The translations under genes were made by a program, and so were the position numbers. The notes beneath the pieces were generated by a model. That model saw only the letters and a program-made list of their open reading frames with translations. It was not told the origin of the DNA and ran no database searches. This document shows positions 1 to 12,172 of a stretch of 64,000 bases of DNA, piece after piece; position 1 is the stretch's first letter; each line of letters starts with the position of its first letter. The stretch comes from Owenia fusiformis (taxonomy: Eukaryota; Annelida; Polychaeta; Sabellida; Oweniidae). The stretch covers positions 22,077,375 to 22,141,374 of the forward strand of contig CAIIXF020000005.1 in the NCBI GenBank assembly GCA_903813345.2, read 5' to 3'.

Positions 1-327
1 TTATTAATGTCCTTTATAATTTTTTTACATTTAAAACATATTGCTATTACAGTTTTAAATATTGCACCTAAATTACTGTAAAATCTGCACTAAAATGGCA
101 GCCATTTTGAAATGAGCGGCCATTTTGAAAATCGGCTTTGGAGCAGAACTTTACCCCCATAGGGTATATGTGTAAAAAATATGAACAAAATCGGGCCAAA
201 GGTATTTGAGTTATTGCCCGGACGGACGTACGTACGTACGTACGTACGTACGGACGTACGGACGGACAGACGGACGGAGGCGTTCCCTATATCCCTCCGA
301 ACTTTGTTCGATGGGATAATAAATATA
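1..327 (+). repeat. GGAC-tailed family R1 copy (truncated by window edge)
   Basis: This is the 3' part of a dispersed family. It has AAAATGGCAGCCATTTTG units, the segment CCCCATAGGGTATATGTG, TTATTGCCCGGACGGACG, a GTAC/GGAC microsatellite (220-278) and the terminal CTCCGAACTTTGTTCGATGG. Other copies in the window end the same way near 7583, 10726, 21137, 30536, 31383, 36690 and 55938. Confidence 0.85.
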
Positions 328-463
328 TATTACCATGGACTCATAAATATGTTTAATGTTAAATAAACCTAAATCTTTTTTAATACGTGTTTAGTGAGGT
401 AAGATCAAGATAATATAAAGAAACAATGTCATGGCAAACGTTGTAAGCCTCCTTAACCTCGTA

Positions 464-1247
464 TACCGTATTCTCTGTAATTACCGCCCACTCTCTAATA
501 AGCGCCCACCCCGCTTCACAAAGTTCAAGAAACATCGAGGAATCAACAAGAATTGAAGAATATATCAGGAAAAAAATATTTCTCAAAATCCAGGAGCGGG
601 CGATAATAGAGTACTTACCCTAAAACTGCTGTAAACACGACGCGTTTTGTAATTCTATGCATCCTCTCGATACATATCTATCGATGGGTGCTTCCCACAC
701 CATACCATGCTAATATTGTCTCCAAATAGTCCATAATGAATGAAGGAATTGTTCTTTATCGGCATTCAGAAATTTCAAAAGCTACTGCGCAGATGTTCTG
801 CGCATGTCAAGGTCGTGAACTTTCTGGTTTCTTTTTAATGTTTCTCGACTTTTACACGACTTTTGCACGAATAATGATGATCTCTCATCAAATTAGAAAT
901 AATGTATAACTTTAGATCAATATCCAGCAGTCTCTAGTGGAAATATTGAAGGTAATCGGCGATAATGACAAAGTGGGCGTGCCGGAAATAAATTAGACAT
1001 AGACGGGTCTTCAACCACTGTCAATATTGTCTAAGCGATCTTTACCGTATTCTCTCCAATAACAGCACTTGTCATATTATTATAAAAATATGTTGAAGAA
1101 AATGCATTCTTGTCAAGAAAAATTGCCATACATGAAATTCCTCGGGATTTCTGATTTCTTTCATACATGGGCGCTTATTAGAATGGTCTAAATAATGTAT
1201 TTTCAATTTTCTAAACGCCCTGGGCGCTAATTACAGAGAATACGGTA
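464..1247. mobile_element. 784-bp element with TACCGTATTCTCTGTAATTA terminal inverted repeats
   Basis: The left end TACCGTATTCTCTGTAATTA and the right end TAATTACAGAGAATACGGTA are perfect inverse copies for 20 nt, followed by related GCGCCC motifs. There is no coding capacity, so it is a non-autonomous DNA transposon. A related, inverted fragment lies at 13437-13828. Confidence 0.75.
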
Positions 1248-1583
1248 TCTTCAAAGAAAAATTAATTTGTCGGAATTCTTTCATTGATTTGGGAAAATGA
1301 ATTGTCTGGATGATGTATAAAAATTGCATTGTTAACCTAATCAATATTTCAAGATGTTAGGGTTAGAATTATTATTATTAGAAACTATGATCATTTTTGT
1401 GAAAAAATCATCATTTCTTTCCAAAATTTCTAGAAGGTTTGAGAAGTTCTAGACCGTGTCCAGACGACATGTTCAGATGCAGTGATACAAGAAGTACATG
1501 TATATCTGCATGGTATGGTCAATGTTTCTACAAAAGGGAAAGAACCATATTCTGTCAAAACGACGAAATAAATGAGTACTTAC

Positions 1584-1668
1584 AAATCTCCCGCCAAAAA
1601 TACTTGTATAACATCATAAGCTTCTGGTGTTACGACGTATAAGGGAATGGGGTGTGCTTTTGCGTCAC
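1584..1668 (-). CDS. Probable exon 10 of the multi-pass membrane protein gene
   Basis: The frame DAKAHPIPLYVVTPEAYDVI and QVFLAGD is open and ends at a good GTAAGT donor in phase 2. The acceptor that keeps phase with exon 9 is AAAAAG at 1669-1670, just downstream of a better-looking CTGCAG (677-682 of the same kb), which would break the frame. The coding sense is plausible (hydrophilic cytosolic tail), but the splice choice needs RNA support. The continuation would lie left of this window. Confidence 0.55.
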
Positions 1669-2129
1669 CTTTTTGACTGCAGACAAGTGAAAATGAATAG
1701 TCAATGAACCAATCTATATTGACTATGGGCCACTTCTTAGTAATCTACCCCAACATCAGTTTAGACTAACTAAGCCACTTTGGAAGCAATTTGGTGATAC
1801 TATTAGTGCGCCAAATCCAAAGTATTACGTCTTGTATGGTCACAACACAATACATCTGATAAGCAGTACATTAAGTGTTTTCTATGAAATGATTATAGAC
1901 AGGCACTTATTCATTGTTACTGCGAATTTCTAAAGCCTCTAAATTGTGTGGAATAGAGCATACAATGTTTCTCAGTTTCAAGCAGATTTTAGTACATTCT
2001 GACCAATTGTGTTTTCAGACTTATTCATTTCATGATTATGTAATACTGACCTTCTTAATGTATGAGAAACCAAAGTTGCCATAACATTTGTGACATCTGA
2101 TAGACAAAACCAAAATAAATTATGCTCAC

Positions 2130-2216
2130 CTCTCTGTTTTAGACCCTTTCCAAAGTTTCTATAGACTACGACTAGTTCACACAACAGTACAAAGCGAACT
2201 ATCAAACTCAGGGCCC
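2130..2216 (-). CDS. Exon 9 of the multi-pass membrane protein gene (membrane segment 8)
   Basis: The acceptor is TTGTAATTATAG and the donor is GAG/GTGAGC. Phase-1 entry makes Gly280, then ALSLIVRFVLLCELVVVYRN completes a membrane segment with an internal Arg and Glu, followed by a basic FGKGLKQR tail. Exit is phase 1. Confidence 0.8.
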
Positions 2217-2416
2217 CTATAATTACAAGAAACACATGGTGATGATGTTTTAAAATGCAAAATAAAGAGAAATATAGCGTTAATTGCAAGGAATAAAGTA
2301 AACAGTGGCAGGGGTGTAGCCAGCTTTCAGCCAGGGGGGTGCGATTGCCAAATAGGTAGATAGGTATTTAGGTATGGTCAATTCTTATGTACATGTAAAT
2401 AACTTCTGTAACTTAC

Positions 2417-2486
2417 CAACAGCCAATGATGCAAATTCAATGACTTTCAAATTTGATTGGATTGCAGTGAAATCTTGATTGTAGAT
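2417..2486 (-). CDS. Exon 8 of the multi-pass membrane protein gene
   Basis: The acceptor is AATTATATTTTCAG and the donor is TTG/GTAAGT, with phase 0 in and phase 1 out. It encodes a polar loop, IYNQDFTAIQSNLKVIEF, then ASLAV, which starts membrane segment 8. The introns on each side are only 238 and 200 bp, so exons 7-9 form a tight cluster. It is too short to show as an isolated ORF. Confidence 0.78.
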
Positions 2487-2724
2487 CTGAAAATATAATT
2501 AAGGAAGCTGATAATAGTGTATGTAACGGTTGATGGGGGGGGGGGGTTATGTTAAGAAGATGTAGGTTGACACAAATCCCTTTTTTGTATGTAAATCTGA
2601 AGACTGGTAGCAGATATATTGCAAATTAAAAGAGTGACAATTTTTTCACATTTTTTGACATGTGTGCCAAAATATTCAATAAAATCCTTATACATAATCA
2701 AAATAAAGAAACAATTATACTTAC

Positions 2725-2811
2725 AAATACTATCTTATAAATGACATAGGCAGGAGTTAGAATTGACAGTACAGCGAATACCCATATCAACCACTGCAAC
2801 TCTTTACGCAT
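2725..2811 (-). CDS. Exon 7 of the multi-pass membrane protein gene (membrane segment 7)
   Basis: The acceptor ends ATTTTTTGATTTTCAG and the donor is TTT/GTAAGT, with phase 0 at both ends. The 29 residues MRKELQWLIWVFAVLSILTP plus AYVIYKIVF make a short basic loop followed by one membrane segment. The first codon is an ATG, but the exon reads in phase from exon 6, so it need not be a start. Confidence 0.82.
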
Positions 2812-3052
2812 CTGAAAATCAAAAAATACAATAAAAATTTGCATACTTCTTGATGTTATTATTGTATTTGGAATCATAGTGGTAATCTGATATAAACACA
2901 TAAAGTACTACATATTTACTATTCAAGCATCAATGTATTTTTCCATTAATCTGTGCTTGGAAGTATATTTCAATGGATCAATATCTAAGGAATAACTAGA
3001 AAATGGCAACTCCAAGGAGTAGCAAATCCCAACTAACACTAACACAACTAAC

Positions 3053-4026
3053 ACCACAAAAAAGTATACCCAACTTCAAATCCAGGATACCAGAATTCTG
3101 AGCAATTTTTAAAAAATTTAAAGGCTACAGTATAAAGCCTAGTTTATGCTCCATCAAATGGTACCTAGATCATTATGTAACTGTCATGTATGACTGAGCA
3201 ATCAAGACTTTTATGAAAGGTGGTAAAATCAGCACTGAGCCAAGTTAGCATTCAAGTAGGATTGACACAATGAATGTTTTTTTGTGTTCAAAACATTATT
3301 AATGTTCAAATTCAAACTTGTCCCATGTTCTTCAATCTTTTTGCATAATTTTCCATAACTTTTTATTGCTATCTCCCTCTCGGGAATTGGATCCCAAGAG
3401 CTTCTTGAACAGCAATGAAACTTCTACTTGATGATATGCAGCCTTGAAGTCATTGTATCCCCCATTTAAGTCAATACACCCTTGCTGAAATCCTCATTTT
3501 CTCAGAACTCAAGTTGATTGAGTCTCAACAAGTAGATTTATGTTGGACAGTATTGCTAGAATCCATTTTCAATAGTAAGAATACGGTTTCTTAAACAGTA
3601 CACTGGACTTGCTTTTTGTTGGCTCTACTGCTCAGGTGTCAGTTGAACCAAGTTTGCAGGCCTATTTTAGAGTAAGTAAGCTTTTTGCCAAATCTTTTTT
3701 TCATAAGAGAGCTACTCAGCCCCCAGTCCAGTTCATTATGAAAGTCCTGTCATCTAACATAATGTAACAGAAAAAGAATACTAAGCCAATTACAAATCAA
3801 TTGATTTCAATTGCCACACAGGAAGATAACTTGGCACAGTGCTGATTTTACCACCTACCAGAATGGTCATGATATCTCAGTCATACATGACAGTTACATA
3901 TAATCTAGGTACCATTTGATGGAGGACAAATAAGGCTTTTTGCTGTTACCTTTGGATTTCAAAATGATTGCTCAGGATTCTAGTAGTTTGGTTTTGAAGT
4001 TGGGTATACTTTTTTGTGGACACCCT
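3053..4026. mobile_element. Non-autonomous TIR element of about 970 bp with roughly 200-bp arms
   Basis: Sequence from CACAAAAAAGTATACCCAAC at 3053 to about 3257 returns as an imperfect inverse copy at 3822-4020 (GTTGGGTATACTTTTTTGTG). The right tip ends ACACCCTGTA as in mariner-type elements, while the left tip has lost that motif. No ORF is present. The middle (3470-3580) is also found at 9305-9420 inside another element. Confidence 0.7.
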
Positions 4027-4137
4027 GTATAAATCATCAATCTGTACAGTCACAATGTAATATTTACCATCTACTCTTACCTTAATAAATATTTTAAATC
4101 ATTGTAGTATCATGTGACCATACTTTCAAGATAACTC

Positions 4138-4440
4138 TAATTAATGGCAAATTTCTGCTCTAGTAAGCCATTTTGAATTTTCAGAGGCTCAAATCAGCAA
4201 AAAACAATGCCATAATTGTGATCTACTCTGAAATTCCTTCAATTTGAGTATAATATAGCCATACTTTTAAGAGATCAGAAAATAATTGCGAAATCCCGCA
4301 TTAGGTGGCCATTTTGAATTTTTTAGACCAGAATCAAACAAGCGCTACACTATTTGCAATCTACTCTAAATTGCCTTTCATTTGAGTATAATAAAGCTAT
4401 ACTTCAAAAACATCTCAAAATTAATGCAAATTCCTGTTTT
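4138..4440 (+). repeat. Short tandem array, about 130-145-bp units
   Basis: Three degenerate units each contain AATTGC/AATGCAAAT, GGCCATTTTGAATTTT, a polar spacer and TTTGAGTATAATA. Starts are near 4138, 4283 and 4411. Confidence 0.55.
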
Positions 4441-4828
4441 CCCAATCCCCCATTTCTGAAGTCAGATTTGAGCTTCTGTGAACTTGTCGACACGCTCAGT
4501 GATCGTACAAAATAGATGGAGGGGGGAGTAGGCGATTTCTGCAAGAAAACTCAACATATTTGGAAGATTTATTTTTTCAAGAGAAAATTTATGACTGAAT
4601 TGCCAAATGAGTAGGTGCAGTGCATGGCAAAATATGTTAGGGTCTTCTAGTATTTTTTTGAACTGATACACTTCTAACATATGAGATCCTTTAAAAAAGG
4701 CGCATCATCACCAACGTACAAAAGTCAATGTTTTTGCTATAAATCAGGCAACAATGGTCTACACAACCTGTAATAAATTGGTATAAGGGACGTTATTATC
4801 ACAACACAAATGACATTGCTCACTTTTA

Positions 4829-5163
4829 AAGTTAGTTTCCATTCATAATAAAGTTAGTTTCCATTCATTATACAAAAAATAATTGAAATAAATAACTTGG
4901 AGGAGTTATATGTCTTTACGATGGAACAAATTCAAAAGTTCTTTTGTATTTGAAAAAACTAAACTCAGTACACCAGTAAAAAACTGGATATTATATCTCT
5001 GGAGAATGAAAAATGGGAAAATTTGGAGTTATATGAATGAATTCAAGTAGCATTTCTTATCATGCTTATATACACGTTATTCCCCCCTCCATCCACTCCC
5101 CCTCCATCCAATATTAATTTATTTCGATTATTTTTTGTATAACGCATGGAAACTAACTTTAAA
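4829..5163. mobile_element. Small fold-back with TTAGTTTCCATTCATTATAC arms
   Basis: TAAAGTTAGTTTCCATTCAT at 4851 returns inverted at 5118-5163 as ATGCATGGAAACTAACTTTA-like sequence, with arms of about 45 bp. The left tip is doubled (TTAGTTTCCATTCAT occurs twice from 4830). Confidence 0.6.
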
Positions 5164-5164
5164 A

Positions 5165-6118
5165 ATCGGTCCTGTGCTCACACAGTTTGGAACCTTCAGA
5201 GGAATGTATATCCTGACTTTTAAAAATATTGATTTGGATTTGTATAGTCTCGAACTTTGAGAAACTTAGACAGCACAGTTGTGTGACCTAGTTTGATGAC
5301 CTTTGACCTTGAAAATTTTACTTATTTAGAGCTAAGGTCTTTTGTGATTAAGCTGACCAAAATTTACATCCAAAAAATCGATTTGAAAAATCAACTTTTT
5401 TTACCTTTCAAAGGTCACTGAAGGTCAAGTAAAGGTCAAATCCTAAAACTAATGTCAGATTTGAACTCCTGGTAACTTGTAGATAATTTTCAAAAAAGAA
5501 TTTGGTCAAATTGAATCAAGTTGAAAAATAACTTATTTTTACTGTTTTTTGACGTCAAATATCTCAAAAACGGTAAAAATTTGATGCTGACATATATTGA
5601 GCAATATGTAGAGAATGCTTAAATCTAATTATGATGTAATTCATTGCAAGAAATGATCAAGTATAAGGCAAACTTTGAGAAACTTGTCAATCACAAACCT
5701 GCCATTGACTAATACATAAGAAAGTTTCCTGAAAATGACCAAGTCCTACTTTTTGTCAAATTTCATAGAGTAAACAACAAAAACTGTAATTCCAAGAGCT
5801 TTGAAATCTTCAGAGGACATAAGTTGCATAAACAGCAACTACTACAAGTTATTTGAAAGTTCTACTTCAACAAAGTGTCTAGTATTTACAGAGAATTTGT
5901 CAAAATTAGCAATTTCTCAGAAACCGGGCGAACTTGGGAAATGGCGATGATAGGTCAAATAGGCATTATGGATATGCATAAAATGACTGTGGATATGACT
6001 CTATCTGAATAGCAGTTTTAATTTGTGCGGTCAATGTTGACGGACGGATGGACGGACCAACGGACGGACAGACGGACCAACGGACGGACCAACAGAAATC
6101 ACTGTGTGAGCCAAAAGG
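5165..6118 (+). repeat. GGAC-tailed family R2, copy 1
   Basis: It starts CCTGTGCTCACACAGTTTGG, holds repeated AAGGTCA/TTTGACGTC units, and ends with a (GGAC/CCAAC)n stretch at 6039-6095 followed by CACTGTGTGAGCC, the inverse of its start. No ORF is present. Confidence 0.75.
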
Positions 6119-6291
6119 TGAGCAATGTCATTAGTGTTGTGATAATAACGTCCCTTATACCTATTTATTACAGGTCGTATAGACAATTGTTGTCTGACTT
6201 ATAGCAAAAACATTGACTTTTGTACGTTGGTGATGAAGCGCCTTTTTTAATAGATCTCATATCTTAGAAGCGTATCAGTTCAAATAAAGGA

Positions 6292-7107
6292 CCCACGGTC
6301 CTGTGCTCACACAGTGTATAACCTTCAGAGAAATGTATATCCTAATTTTCAAACAAAATTATTGATTATGATTTGAAGTCTTGAACTTTGAGAAACTATA
6401 GTACAGTTTGTGACCTAGTTTCAGGACCTTTGGCCTCAAACATTTTCCTTATTCAGAGCTAAAATTTACATCTAAATAATCAATTTGAAAATTCATTGAA
6501 GGTCAACTCTCAAAACTAAGGTCAGATTTGACCTCCTGGCAACTTGTAGACGATTTTCCCAAAACAATTTGGTCAAATTGAAGCAAGGTGAAAAATAACA
6601 TTTTTTACAGGTTTTTGACGTCAAATATCTCAAAAACAGTAAAAATTTGATGCTGACATATATTATGCAATATGTAGGGAATGCTTAAATCTAGTAATGA
6701 TGTAATTCCTTGCAAGTAATGAACAAGTATAGGGACAAACTTTGAGAAACTTGTCAATCACAAAGCCTGCCATTGACGATATACATGAGAAAGCTCACTG
6801 AAAAGGAGTCCTACTTTTTGTCAAATTTTATAGAGTAAACACCAAAAACTGTAATTTAAAGAGCTTTGAAATCTTCAGAGGGCATAAGTTGCATGTACAG
6901 CAACTACTACAAGTTATTCGAAAGTTCTACTTCAACAAAGTGTCTAGTATTTACAGAAAATTTGACTTTTTGATGTCAAAATCAGCAATTTCTCGGAAAC
7001 CGGGCGAACTTGGGAAATGGCGATGAAAGGTCAAATAGGCATTATGGATATGCTTAAAATGAATGTGGATATGAACCAATCCGAGTAGCAGTTTTAATTT
7101 GTGCGGA
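6292..7107 (+). repeat. GGAC-tailed family R2, copy 2 (lacks the microsatellite end)
   Basis: It starts with GGACCCACGGTCCTGTGCTC and follows copy 1 closely through TTAATTTGTGCGGACC, where it stops before the microsatellite and terminal repeat. It interrupts the right arm of the fold-back complex, so it arrived after the arm formed or was moved with it. Confidence 0.7.
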
Positions 7108-7453
7108 CCAAAAAAATACTAGATGACCTAACATATTTTGCCATGCACTGCCCTATTCATTTGGCAACTCAGTTGTAAATTTTCTCTCGAAAAAATAAAT
7201 CTTCCAAATTTAATGAGTTTTCTTGCAGAAAACGCCTACTCCCCCTCCATCCATTTTGTACGATCACCTGGTGTGGTAGATGCTTTTGAAAAAAAAGTTG
7301 GTCAATTTGAAGCATGTTGAAAAAAGACCTTTTGAAAAATTTTGACCTTGAGAAGGTCATTGAAGGTAAAATATTTAAGTATTTTCTGTTCTATTTAAGC
7401 GACGATAAACGGTGGTATTGATTAGGGTATGTGGATTGTGGAACGCCTTGTAT

Positions 7454-7583
7454 ATAAAAAATTAAATATACAACGGAACGGCCAACGGAACGGAACAGCC
7501 AACGGAATTAAAGTTATTGCCCGGATGGATGGACGGACGGAGGCGTTCCCTATATCCCTCCGAACTTCGTTTGATGGGATAAC
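7454..7583 (+). repeat. GGAC-tailed family R1, 3' fragment
   Basis: Only the last part is present: TTATTGCCCGGATGG, a short GGAC run, GGCGTTCCCTATATCCCTCC and GTTTGATGGGATAA. The preceding AACGGAACGGCCAACGGAAC repeat is a variant microsatellite. Confidence 0.75.
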
Positions 7584-7862
7584 TATTGTTTGCTTTTTCC
7601 TCCAGGGCATCGGTAGAGATGGAATATGTAATATTAACGGTTTACCTCTGGGGGTTCTACTTTAGAGTTGCTAATGGAACTTTGATATATGGCTTTATAT
7701 GCAAGGATTATGATCAGATCATTCGTGGGGGGTGCCTAGGAGGTGCTGCCCAAAAGGTCTTTATGTATTTGGAGTTTGTATGTATGCGGTTATACTGTAA
7801 TAAATAGCGGCACAAAAAAGCCAATGTAAATTTATATGGTGGTTGTTTTGTTTTAATAGTTT

Positions 7863-10393
7863 CACTAGGGCAAAGCATTTGTACTGAAAGGAGCGTTTTC
7901 AGTACAAATAAAAATGTACTAGTTTTGTTTCAGTACAAATTTAAGTATATTTTTGTACTGAAAAATGCACTGATTTTTTTCAGTACATTTTTCAGTACAA
8001 ATTCATGTACTGAAAAATATACTGAATTTTAAGTACAAATTTAAGTATAAAGGACGATTCTCGGTTTGGAGAACAGTCTCCTGGGCTAATAATTTTTTCA
8101 TGAAAAATATAGAAATATTACCCAAATTAAACTATGAATATTCAAAAGAGGACATTTAAATCTACAAGATGTAAAAATAACAAATTGGTCTGAAGCAGGG
8201 ATAATGCTCAATTAGACTGATTCAATAAAATACAAGTCTTGATTTTGGGGAAAGAAGTTCATCAGTGTACTGCGCTAATATTTTTTTGCGAAAAATCTAA
8301 AAATATTACCCAAATTAAATTATGACTATTCAAAAGAAGACATTCAAATCTATATTATGTAAAAAAAATCAAATTTGTCCGAAACAGGGATAATGCTCAT
8401 TTAGATTGAAGAACTTCGTTCTCCAAACCGAGAATCGTCCTTTGTACTGAAAAATGTACTGAATTTTAAGGACAAATTTAAGTGCAAAAATATACTGAAA
8501 AATGCACTGAAAATTTAAGGATAAATTTAAGTACAAATATATACTGAAAAATGTACTGAAATTTAAGTGCAAAAGTCAGTATAAAAATGTACTGAAAAAT
8601 ATACTGAAATTTAAGGATAATTTTAAGTATAAATATATGCAATAAGAAATATTTGTGCCCAATAATGGAAATAAGAGAAAATGTAAATGTAAGGCATACT
8701 TTATAGTATTATATTTATTTACATTGTTCTAATAATTACATTGTACATAGACTGTCATATCATATAACAACAGTGTAGCAATCTTGTTGGTTTATGATAG
8801 CATTTTGATAGTAAGTCATTAGAAATAAATGCAGAGATGTTTTCTTATTAAATTCCAGTCAAAAGGAAAATGTATGTTGCATTTTTAAAACATTTGAAAT
8901 AATTTTGCAATTCTCCAATTCTGCAAATTCAGACACTAGGCAATACTCCATCTTGTAATCATAATTATAAAGTAAGGAAGATGTGTCTGTAAGGAAGAAA
9001 TTCTGTGATCAGAATAATTTGTTTATTGATGGAGAAAATGCAATCAGATATTATTACAGGATGCGTCTTAAATAATTAAATCCAAAAACATAACTTATTA
9101 AAAGGAAAACACTTGATTACAGTAAACCTAGCCTCTCCAGTTTGATTAGAGTCTGCTTTAAAGGATGTGTCTAAAGAAACTTTATTAATCCATTAACAAA
9201 ACAAAATATTTTGACAAGGCAAAACAAACCTGATTAAAGAGAGACTCTTTTAAGTTTGGTTAAAGTCTGCTGTAAAGGAAGCATCCAAAATAATTTCATT
9301 CAAGTTAACTCAGTGCACCCTTGCTAAAATCCTCATTTTCTCAGAAGAACTCAGTTTGATCGAATAACAACAGGTAGATTCATATTCCGATATTATTGCT
9401 AAAATCCATTTTCAGTTTAATAGGCAATATATGTATCTTCTTTGATATGAATGTTTGTGAAGTTTGAAGTAGCTTGCATGTCAACAAAATCTTTTTTACC
9501 TAAAACATGTCAACTTTAAGACTGAAATTTAACCGATTACTAGAATTTCTCTTTACTTTCCCAATAACTAATTTTTTAAATGACTTGTTTATAATATTAC
9601 AAACCTGCAGTAACAATTCAAGAAAATCGAATATCAATAAAATAATACAATTTCTTTTTAGCCCGATCAAACCTATCAAATATAATGCATATATACAGTA
9701 AGGGTTATGTACTGGGAGGTTTTGGATACCCATATTTCCTGAGGGATAAACCCTTTATTTAAAACTGATCGTACATAACATGTGTATTCCATACCTTTTC
9801 AGGTTTCTACAGGTAGATACATTCTACCTTATTAAGTTCTAAAATTCAAAAATATTAAAGGTACACATTTTCTCAGTCTTAAAAATAAGTTTTTCATGAG
9901 ATTTTCACTCATATTGCTTGAGCAAATTAATTAATTGATATCAAAATTAAAATATATAACATGAACATTTGTTCGAGTATAGCAAAATCCATGGTATAGA
10001 TGTCAAAGTCAGGAAGATGTCGTAATTCAAAATCTAAGTATATTTTTCAGTATAAATTTACACTTAAATATGCCCTTAAATTTCAGTATATTTTTCAGTA
10101 CATATTTGCACTTAAAATCACACTTAAATTTCAGTGTATTTTTAAGTACATATTTGCACTTAAAATCACACTTAAAATTCAGTATATTTTTCAGTATAAA
10201 TATATACTGAAAAATGTACTTAAAATTTCAGTACATTTTTCAGTACATATTTATACTGAAATTTGCACTGAAACTTTAAGTATATTTTTCAGTACATATT
10301 TATACTGAAAAATATACTTAAAAATTCAGTACATTTTTCAGTACATATTTGTACTGATAACGCTCCTTTCAGTACAAATGCTATGCCCTAGTG
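7863..10393. mobile_element. AGTAC-armed TIR element, copy 1 (2.5 kb)
   Basis: The termini are CACTAGGGCAAAGCATTTGT and its inverse CAAATGCTATGCCCTAGTG, each followed inward by 350-700 bp of alternating CAGTACAAAT / TTTAAGTATA / TTTTTCAGTA units on opposite strands. There is no transposase. Short ORFs rich in Phe, Ile and Tyr (8369-8572, 10000-10308) are read-through of the arms, not genes. A second copy is at 42656-44579. Confidence 0.85.
8049..8443. mobile_element. 395-bp MITE inserted in the left arm of the AGTAC element
   Basis: AAAGGACGATTCTCGGTTTG at 8049 and its exact inverse ending at 8443 delimit it. Copy 2 of the AGTAC element lacks it at the equivalent position, giving an empty site. 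Inside, two direct repeats of about 120 bp share ATTACCCAAATTAAA and TCAAAAGAGGACAT-like segments. Confidence 0.8.
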
Positions 10394-10432
10394 TTTAGTA
10401 TGGAGGACCAGCTTTCAAAAAGGCCGTCATTT

Positions 10433-10733
10433 TTCAAGATGGCTGCCATGTGCTTCTTTAAGATCTATATTTCTAGCTTTATTAATGTCCTATATAATTT
10501 TTTACATTTAAAACATATTGCTATTACAGTTTTACATTCATTGGAGTTGTACCTAAATTAAATGAATGAGCGGCCATTTTGAAAATAAATCAGCTTTCAA
10601 GCAGAACTTCTACTCCCATAAGGTATATGTTTACAAAATATGAAAAAATTGGGCCAACCCTATTTGAGTTATTGCCCAGAAGGATGGAGGTGTTCCCTCT
10701 ATCCCTGCCAACTTCGTCCGATGGGTAAAAAAT
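10433..10733 (+). repeat. GGAC-tailed family R1, diverged copy
   Basis: It shows the R1 order (CATGTGCTTCTTTAAGATCT, TTTTACATTTAAAACATATT, AGCGGCCATTTTGAAAAT, CCCATAAGGTATATG, TTATTGCCCAGAAGG) but has almost lost the microsatellite. It ends CTTCGTCCGATGGGTAA. Confidence 0.75.
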
Positions 10734-10734
10734 A

Positions 10735-11235
10735 ACTTAAAATGGGAATCCAATAAACAGAGGTTTTAAGGCAAATAGACCAAAAGTGGATTTCGCGAGA
10801 CAGATGGACAAATCAATGTTAACTAAAATGGCTGAAAATAAAAAAAAACAGACATAATTTTTTGCCTATTTTTGTTACAACAACTACTCTTTACAGTGAC
10901 ATGCCTTTTTACAATGCAGGACACCTGAAATTTTTTGTAAAGCTAGGAAGTGGGCCAAAAGTGAATTTCGCGAGACAAAAATGGCGACCATTTTGAAAAT
11001 AGGTGAGCTTTTGAACCAGGAGTCATAGGGGAGTTTTTTGTATTGATGTTGAACAAAAATAACTTAAAAAGGGAATCCTATCGACAGAAGTTTTAAAGCA
11101 AATGGTCCAAAAGTAAACTTCGCGAGACAAAAATGGCGGCCATTTTGAAAATAGGTCAGCTTTTGAACCAGGAGTCAAAGGCAGACAAGTCAGTGATTAC
11201 AATAGCGCACCATGTGAGCTAAAAAGGAGACCATA
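10735..11235 (+). repeat. Family R3 tandem units
   Basis: Two units contain AATTTCGCGAGACAAAAATG, GGCGACCATTTTGAAAATAG, CTTTTGAACCAGGAGTCA and AACTTAAAANGGGAATCC. It ends CACCATGTGAGCTAAAAAG. The same units occur at 28690-29130 and 31390-32040. Confidence 0.7.
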
Positions 11236-11751
11236 ACAATATATCTAAAGTCAGATTTGAGCTTCTGATAATTTGTTGATGAGATTTTAACAAAAAGTTT
11301 GGTCAGTTTGAAGCAAGTTGAAAAAAAGACCTTTTTGACCTTCGAGGCATGACCATGTTGACATATTATTACCGAGTTATAGATGACAGCATACTTACAG
11401 CAACCCATCCCATAATAACCCACAGTAGAGAATATGGTAACCCTGTAGCGAGGGTGACTACTTCTAACACAGACAGATTTGTCCCATCTTGTAATGCCAG
11501 TACAATAAAACTAAACTGGAAAACAAACCATATTAAACATTACAGCATTAACATGACAAATTATGATCTTAGTCAGATTTGAGCTTCTGAGAACTTGTAG
11601 ATTATTTTGAAAAAATTGGTCAATTTGAAGCAAGTTGAAAAAATACCTTTTTGACCTTTTTACTTCAAAAAAGGTGAAGGTCAAGTCATAAATCTAAAAA
11701 TCAGATTTGAATTTCTGAGATCTTGTAGATGATTTTGAAAAAAATATTTGG
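11236..11751 (+). repeat. AAGGTCA-type units of about 90 bp surrounding exon 6
   Basis: Degenerate units with CAGATTTGAGCTTCTGA, AACTTGTAGATGATTTTGA and TTTGAAGCAAGTTGAAAAA occur at 11250-11345 and 11570-11750, leaving exon 6 (11399-11515) between them. The same unit recurs at 7290-7380, 13926-14005 and 16530-16790 and forms part of family R2. Confidence 0.6.
11399..11515 (-). CDS. Exon 6 of the multi-pass membrane protein gene (membrane segments 5-6)
   Basis: The acceptor is TTTGTTTTCCAG and the donor is GCT/GTAAGT, with phase 0 on both sides. The 39 residues start FSFIVLALQDGTNLSVLEVV and run into a hydrophobic segment with LPYSLLWVIMGWVA. The exon is flanked on both sides by copies of a roughly 90-bp AAGGTCA-containing repeat but is not repetitive itself. 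Confidence 0.83.
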
Positions 11752-12172
11752 TTAAAGGTGCAACAATTAGTGCAGGGGGCCATTCAACGCTCATCGACCA
11801 GGGTCAAAACATATTTAAGTTGGGATATTTCATCAAGAGTAACATATATTTTTATTCCTGTGTAGATTCATCACTCTGGTAATATATTAATAATAACTTT
11901 AGTTCATTTACTTCAGAGTAAAATGTTTTATTTTCGACGTTTCGCAATCATCCAACTAGCTTTTTCAACATTCAAAATGGAAGTACACAGTTATATTATT
12001 TATGAGGTAATAATTGAACAATAATACAATATCCAGATAACAATAAACAACACAATAATAAACAATGACAATAAACTATGACAACAAACTATGACAATAA
12101 ACTACACATAGAAACACCAATGTTTTATATATAAAACTATGGCTAGGAAACAATTGAAATATCAATATAAAT

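Larger units (their letters stand above)
4495..7275. mobile_element. Nested fold-back complex with about 330-bp arms
   Basis: The left arm (4495-4823) returns inverted on the right, but the right arm is split: 6119-6290 matches the inner half and 7108-7275 the outer half. The 815 bp between them (about 6292-7107) is a GGAC-family R2 copy inserted after the arm had formed. Between the arms lie a small fold-back (4829-5163) and another R2 copy (5165-6118). No coding sequence is present. Confidence 0.75.

Noticed and set aside
8369-10308. ORFs rich in Phe, Ile, Tyr and Leu (also 42793-42984 and 44200-44397).
   Set aside because: They are read-through of the AGTAC-rich terminal arms of a non-autonomous element.
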